A stretch of 9,228 nucleotides of DNA, from positions 14,341 to 23,568 of the forward strand of contig DUGS01000020.1 of assembly GCA_013331265.1 (NCBI GenBank), read 5' to 3'. The translations under genes were made by a program, and so were the position numbers. The notes under the pieces were generated by a model. It ran no database searches and was not told the DNA's origin. It saw only the letters and a program-made list of their open reading frames with translations. This document shows, in pieces, positions 5,461-9,228 of this stretch (its first letter is position 1; each line of letters begins with the position of its first letter). Source of the stretch: Methanosarcina sp. GTDB lineage: Archaea > Halobacteriota > Methanosarcinia > Methanosarcinales > Methanosarcinaceae.

Positions 5461-6579
5461 TCACCAGACTCCGTTATTTTTAAGAGTTGCGAGGATATTG
5501 GTAAATTCGCTATTGAACCTGCACTTTCCAAAATCTGGCGTGTCCAGAATATTCTGTTTTATCGCCTGAAGCTTACCCATAGAATATCCCGCATTATCAA
5601 AACCTGAGAACCCGGATTTTCCGCAATCTGAATACTGTCCGAGAGGCACAATATTTTCCTCCAGAATTTCCAGAAACCTGGGATCAAGATCTTTTGTAAA
5701 ATAAGTATCCAGCACCAGGAGATTCACAATTCTTTCATAGAACTTTAAAAGCTCGAAGTCTTCGCCCTCGGAAATTTCAGGAGAGGCGGTCCTGTAGATC
5801 TGGCTATGAATATAGGTTAAATAGCTGGAAAGAGTGCTTACAAGAACTTCAAGGCTTTTATCTTCCGGAAAAGCAATAGGGAAATTTCTTAAAATTCCAG
5901 GTGTAAGGTTCCCGTTGTAAAGACTGTCATTCTGGCAGATCTCAGAAAAGACTCTTGAGATTGAACTGTTAAGTGCGGCAAGGACATAAAAATACCTTGA
6001 AGGGTCTTGAAGCACAACCCCACAGCCTTTTTCGAAAATGTGATTCCCATCTGCATCAAAAGAAGCCTGAAAACTGTAATGATCGGAAACAATAATTTTC
6101 GGAGTATTGATATACTGCAGGAGTTTACATCCCTGAACACTGTAATCTGCAGAAGAAAGAGGCGTGGGATCGTGCTTAAAATTCTTTTTAAACTCCGCAA
6201 TCCGGGCATATGTCAGGGGATGCCCTGTCTTCAATTCTTCAGGTTCAAGGAGTCGACATCCATTTTTCAGACCACCGGCTTTAATCTCGTAAGGCAGCAT
6301 GAAACAGTAAGTAGAGGGGTAGATTGCGTATTCGTTAGATAAAGCACTGTCTATAAACGGATATACAAGTTCTCGTTCAAGGTTAATCTCTTTATTAAGA
6401 CCCATACATTTATAAGGAGTTTTAGAAGAGCCCCCTTCCGAAAGACTCAACTTATGCAGATATTCGCTGTCAGTATTAATCCCGCAAAAAATATCTGCAG
6501 AAACATCATCGAGTGTGTTCGAAATCTTGCTGATTTTTTCTATAATACTGTTTTTGCTCCAGAACATGATTTGTTTCAC
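5461..6579 (-). CDS. Orphan TaqI/Eco57I-type target-recognition domain, N-terminally truncated
   Basis: Resembles the C-terminal DNA-specificity half of type IIG / Eco57I-like restriction-modification enzymes (TaqI-like C-terminal domain, also seen in BREX PglX). The usual features follow in order: a WSKNSIIEKISKI helix and FCGINT turn (residues 7-35), the ELVYPFIDS...YAIYPS block (70-89), PLTYARIAEFKKNF (121-134), TPKIIVSDHY (159-168), and the YVLAALNSSISRVFSEI plus LRNFPI motif (198-235). No adenine-methyltransferase motif (NPPY) or nuclease motif exists in this frame or upstream. A complete enzyme would be about 1,000 residues; this is 372. The frame continues seven codons upstream of the GTG at 6579 to a TAA at 6598-6600, right beside a 3 x 26-bp repeat, as if the N-terminal part was cut away. 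It is probably a relic; a stand-alone specificity subunit is the alternative. The start may be GTG 6579 or ATG 6567. Confidence 0.75.
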   Translation of the reverse strand: MKQIMFWSKNSIIEKISKISNTLDDVSADIFCGINTDSEYLHKLSLSEGGSSKTPYKCMGLNKEINLERELVYPFIDSALSNEYAIYPSTYCFMLPYEIKAGGLKNGCRLLEPEELKTGHPLTYARIAEFKKNFKHDPTPLSSADYSVQGCKLLQYINTPKIIVSDHYSFQASFDADGNHIFEKGCGVVLQDPSRYFYVLAALNSSISRVFSEICQNDSLYNGNLTPGILRNFPIAFPEDKSLEVLVSTLSSYLTYIHSQIYRTASPEISEGEDFELLKFYERIVNLLVLDTYFTKDLDPRFLEILEENIVPLGQYSDCGKSGFSGFDNAGYSMGKLQAIKQNILDTPDFGKCRFNSEFTNILATLKNNGVW

Positions 6580-6605
6580 TTCGTTATAATCTTGGAATTA
6601 TCTAT

Positions 6606-6683
6606 AAACGTTAGTTATTATTTCATAAGCTAAACGCTAGTTATTATTTCATAAGCTAAACGCTAGTTATTATTTCATAAGCT
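6606..6683. repeat. Three tandem copies of a 26-bp AT-rich unit
   Basis: Units at 6606-6631, 6632-6657 and 6658-6683 are contiguous. Copies 2 and 3 are identical and copy 1 differs by one base (T for C at the sixth position). They end 27 bases upstream of the GTG of the specificity-domain gene, at the point where its reading frame is cut off. The junctions read agctaaacgct, which gives a small AGC/GCT stem. Possible roles are a multi-site operator or a rearrangement scar; three copies without unique spacers exclude a CRISPR array. Confidence 0.9.
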
Positions 6684-6897
6684 GATATATTCCTGCCAGT
6701 TTAAAATCATTAAGGGCCGGTTCCATAAACCAAAAAGAAAAAGTGAAACGCGGTTCCCATAGAGAAAAAAATCCAAAATGATCCTGATCTTACGTACTAA
6801 CTATAATGAATGGCTCCTTTAATCCTGCCCCGTAAAGGCTAAAAATTCTCTCAGGGCTATCGTTTTTCATTAAAACGTTCAAGCATTAAGGAGGGTA

Positions 6898-7089
6898 ATG
6901 GCCTGCCAGGATTGATCTCCATGCTCCCGCAGCATAGGAGTCAGGGAATTAATCATTCTGCACAGCAAAGATCTGAACCTTCAAGGTCTCAGTAATTCCG
7001 ACTGGAAAACTTGGCATTTTGCCCTGAGAGCACTTTTACCCCACGAATTAGAAAAGGTCAATATATATAAAGGTATCATAAAAATCTAA
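6898..7089 (+). pseudogene. Possible broken small gene with in-frame TGA
   Basis: An ATG at 6898 directly follows GGAGGGT (6890-6896), a strong ribosome binding site though closely spaced. The frame reads MACQD, then TGA at 6913-6915, then 57 uninterrupted codons to TAA at 7087-7089. The later part looks protein-like (for example DLNLQGLSNSDWKTWHFAL, then LLPHELEKVNIYKG). I recognise no family. Short coding-like frames also occur on the opposite strand here, so this may be chance. Confidence 0.25.
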
Positions 7090-7203
7090 ATGTGTTGTAC
7101 CCGAAAAGGCTCGCCCATTTAAAACCATGGATTAGTTCAATAGTCGAAGGAAAATAATGGGCTTCCCGTGTTTGATATGCAACTGCATCATATATACAAT
7201 TAC

Positions 7204-7228
7204 AATAAAAGAATAAAAAGGGAAAAAT
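7204..7228 (-). terminator. Oligo-T terminator of the surface protein gene
   Basis: On the minus strand this reads as several T-runs (atttttccc, ctttttattc, cttttatt) about 70-90 bases past the TGA at 7295. Such U-rich stretches are the main termination signal in archaea. Confidence 0.5.
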
Positions 7229-7294
7229 GGTTTTCGGATAAAGCACAGCATATGTTTAAAAAATGAACATCCATTGGCATTTTTAGTGAAATGA

Positions 7295-9085
7295 TCACTG
7301 TTTCGTGCCCTCTGGATATATGTTATAAGTGTGGTTATTTTCAACCTGGAATGTGATTGATCCGTCCCCTTCGACTCTATAACCCAGGAATTTCTCCAAG
7401 GTATTGTCGTAGACCTGCGTATTGTTGCCGGCATTTATATTTACATTTATGAGTGCACTGGCACCGTTTGTGTTTGCCTTGAATGTTAAATAATCTTCCC
7501 CGTACTCTATGGAATCAAAAAATGCATCATATGTGTTGCTATTTACCTTATAATATTCGTAAAAAGACACTATGGATACATTGTTTGAATCATAGTTATC
7601 GGCCCATGTCTGGAATTTGGAATAGCTTATAGAGTACTTTATAGAGGGATCTTTATCAGTCTGGTGGGTAAAAACAGGATATGCCATCCCGGCGGATGAT
7701 GCTGCCTCCCACCATATCCAGGTGTCGTCGTCAAGGTTTCCGACACTTTGTTCCGCATGGACCCCTGAATTTCCGTTTCTCCAGACCATTCCCAGGTTAT
7801 CATATGCATAAATTGCATGTGTAATGTTATCACTATTTCTCAAAGAACACCAGTTTGTCGGCTTTTCCCCTATCGTCTCATAGACGTATGAATACTCTTC
7901 ATCCATTACTCTGTATGCTTCTTCGAGGGGAAGGCTGGTTAATTCTTTTGAATAGTGTATGCCCGTATCCCACGAGTCATTTTTCACGAGACTCCGCAGG
8001 TATTCAAGTTCCGTTTCATTACACTTCTTTAGAAGTCCTACATCGAACCATATTGTGCCTTTATCTCCTTTGCTTATAAGATAGTTGATGCCCTGTTCCG
8101 TTGAATTCATCGGATGCGGCCCATCAAGTCCAAAGGCAAGAATGCTATTATTTCCAATTGCTGTTATGAAATTTCTGTCCGCATACTGGTCTATATTATA
8201 TATATTCACATCAATGTACGTTCCTTTTCTGATGACAAAGCTCGTGAACTTGATGTACCCGTTTGAAAAATCCACATAAGGCAATTTCTGCCTCTCAAGA
8301 TCATAAAATGGAGTTACTATTCGTGTGTCATTACTTACGGCGATAGTATTTGTTTTATTGTATCCATCAAACATTATTTCGAAATCATGTCTTTCACCGA
8401 CATTTCCCAGGCATATGGATTCATATTTAAGTTCACCGGAAGGGGTTTTGTAATAGCTATTCAAGACAGACTTGTTACCTATTTCTGAAATTATCAGCCT
8501 TGAACCCGGACTATTGAGTTCAACGAAACTTTGAGGATCGTCAGCATTTATATCCATTGAAATTTGATAGGTGCATTTGGCCATCGGCGTAAAGCCACAA
8601 ATATAAAGTGATCCGATCTGTTTCGATTGTTCAATATAATGTATCAGTGGGATTGAAGCGCATTTACAGAAACTGTATGTCTTTGAAGATCCCCTGAAAT
8701 ATTCTACATATTTATCTGTTCCAAAATTAGTGATGGGGTCCACAACAGGAAGTATGAAGTAAGAAACTGGAGAGCAGTCTCTTGTAGTTGTATATTTTAA
8801 TCCTGCCGAAAAATTATCAAATGTGATTTTTGATTCATGAGTCCCGTAAATTGTAGAATACAATATATCGGAAGTTCCATTCTGGATCTTTGCGACAAAG
8901 ATATTTTCCGGAACACCGTAATTCTCTGAATAATTGCCTGCGAAAAGTAAAATACTACCCTGGTTAATATTTTCAATATTTTTTGAACTGTTTGTACCTG
9001 GGGAAACTCCGAGCTCTCCGGCACATGAGAAATTTAATATCAAGAATAAGAAAAGAAGTATTTTTATCTTATATGGTTTCTCCAT
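7295..9085 (-). CDS. Exported surface protein with a divergent polysaccharide-deacetylase-like domain
   Basis: Predicted secreted or cell-surface protein of 596 residues. A signal peptide is clear: basic start, hydrophobic core (KILLFLFLILNF, 8-19) and a likely cleavage after SCA near residue 22. There is no C-terminal membrane anchor. Residues about 45-310 look beta-rich, with six cysteines (104, 140, 142, 163, 171, 225) that could form disulfides. Residues about 315-512 follow the order of the NodB/polysaccharide-deacetylase fold: AFGLDGPH (317-324), GTIWFDV (343-349), ELEYLRSLV...DTGIHYSKEL (359-382), ETIGEKPTNWCSLRN (403-417), LGMVWRN (431-437), and YPVFTHQTD ... VSIVSFYEYY (469-512). The canonical TFDDG and HxxxH metal motifs are not intact, so activity is doubtful. 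A small beta domain closes the protein. Fifteen N-X-S/T sequons in the mature part suit a glycosylated archaeal envelope protein. Start supported by GAGGGGGATC just upstream. Confidence 0.7.
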   Translation of the reverse strand: MEKPYKIKILLFLFLILNFSCAGELGVSPGTNSSKNIENINQGSILLFAGNYSENYGVPENIFVAKIQNGTSDILYSTIYGTHESKITFDNFSAGLKYTTTRDCSPVSYFILPVVDPITNFGTDKYVEYFRGSSKTYSFCKCASIPLIHYIEQSKQIGSLYICGFTPMAKCTYQISMDINADDPQSFVELNSPGSRLIISEIGNKSVLNSYYKTPSGELKYESICLGNVGERHDFEIMFDGYNKTNTIAVSNDTRIVTPFYDLERQKLPYVDFSNGYIKFTSFVIRKGTYIDVNIYNIDQYADRNFITAIGNNSILAFGLDGPHPMNSTEQGINYLISKGDKGTIWFDVGLLKKCNETELEYLRSLVKNDSWDTGIHYSKELTSLPLEEAYRVMDEEYSYVYETIGEKPTNWCSLRNSDNITHAIYAYDNLGMVWRNGNSGVHAEQSVGNLDDDTWIWWEAASSAGMAYPVFTHQTDKDPSIKYSISYSKFQTWADNYDSNNVSIVSFYEYYKVNSNTYDAFFDSIEYGEDYLTFKANTNGASALINVNINAGNNTQVYDNTLEKFLGYRVEGDGSITFQVENNHTYNIYPEGTKQ

Positions 9086-9087
9086 TC

Positions 9088-9097
9088 GATCCCCCTC
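9088..9097 (-). promoter_or_regulatory. Ribosome binding site of the surface protein gene
   Basis: On the minus strand GAGGGGGATC ends two bases before the ATG at 9085 and matches the archaeal consensus GGAGGTGATC closely. The AT-rich stretch 9100-9228 beyond it presumably contains the promoter, but no single TATA box stands out. Confidence 0.6.
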
Positions 9098-9228
9098 TTA
9101 TGAATAATTTATGAGATTTGCGTTTGAATTTTCATTTTTCCAAACTGGTTTTTCATGAAATATATTGAGTTTATTATTTATTACTTAATTTGAGAATATT
9201 TAGAGAATTTCATTTTAATATAGTCGAT

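Larger units (their letters stand above)
6580..7294. other. 715-base gene-poor spacer with short coding-like islands
   Basis: No standard gene. Contents: the 26-bp tandem repeats (6606-6683); a 39-codon minus-strand open frame (6789-6670) without a start near its beginning; a plus-strand frame at 6898-7089 broken by one TGA; a TATA-like aatatatataaagg at 7060-7073; and a T-rich terminator for the surface protein gene at 7204-7228. I searched by eye for remains of the missing methyltransferase half (for example NPPY) on the minus strand and did not find any. Confidence 0.5.

Noticed and set aside
3210..6579. A defence or signalling system combining the histidine kinase and the R-M specificity domain
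   Set aside because: The genes are separated by 526 bases with terminator-like hairpins and their own promoter signals, and no known defence architecture pairs these parts.
6606..6683. Possible CRISPR array
   Set aside because: The three 26-bp units are directly adjacent with no spacers, and no cas gene is in the window.
7132..7434. 100-codon minus-strand frame overlapping the end of the surface protein gene
   Set aside because: It is a shifted frame of the larger gene for half its length and continues into the T-rich terminator region; the translation resembles no protein.

Overview
The window looks like chromosomal DNA from a methanogenic archaeon of the genus Methanosarcina. The reasons are a corrinoid:coenzyme M methyltransferase of the MtaA/MtbA family, a methanogen-style sensor histidine kinase with the H-box core TRHDILNQ, archaeal TATA boxes, GGTGA-type ribosome binding sites, oligo-T terminators, and long AT-rich spacers between well-separated genes. 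Genus assignment is inference from these families, because no ribosomal RNA is present.

Layout. At 1-978 a short tandem repeat and a TATA box precede an EamA/DMT-type membrane transporter. A methylcobamide:CoM methyltransferase paralog (1057-2082, minus) converges on it. Directly upstream of the methyltransferase start lies a collapsed IS605-type insertion sequence (about 2103-2740). Its divergent tnpB and tnpA have each lost their middle, including the HUH motif of tnpA and nearly all of tnpB. Next is a small glycine-rich membrane protein (2813-3082, plus). Its reading frame extends upstream to a better placed ATG at 2774 but is interrupted there by one TAG, the pyrrolysine codon of Methanosarcina. 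A 7TM-PAS-histidine kinase follows on the minus strand (3210-4934), then a 526-base spacer. At 5461-6579 (minus) is a TaqI/Eco57I-type DNA target-recognition domain without its methyltransferase half; a 3 x 26-bp tandem repeat sits where the missing part should begin. A 715-base gene-poor spacer follows, with several short coding-like islands. The window ends with a large exported, sequon-rich surface protein (7295-9085, minus) whose C-terminal part resembles a divergent polysaccharide deacetylase (NodB) fold.

How the genes relate. I see no operon: every gene is flanked by its own spacer or a convergent or divergent neighbour. I find no convincing new multi-gene system. This reads as an accessory region shaped by insertion, deletion and duplication. 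The points most worth following are the in-frame TAG, the orphan restriction-modification specificity domain with its adjacent repeats, the frame-preserving double internal deletion of the IS605 element, and the sugar-deacetylase-like surface protein with an eroded metal site.
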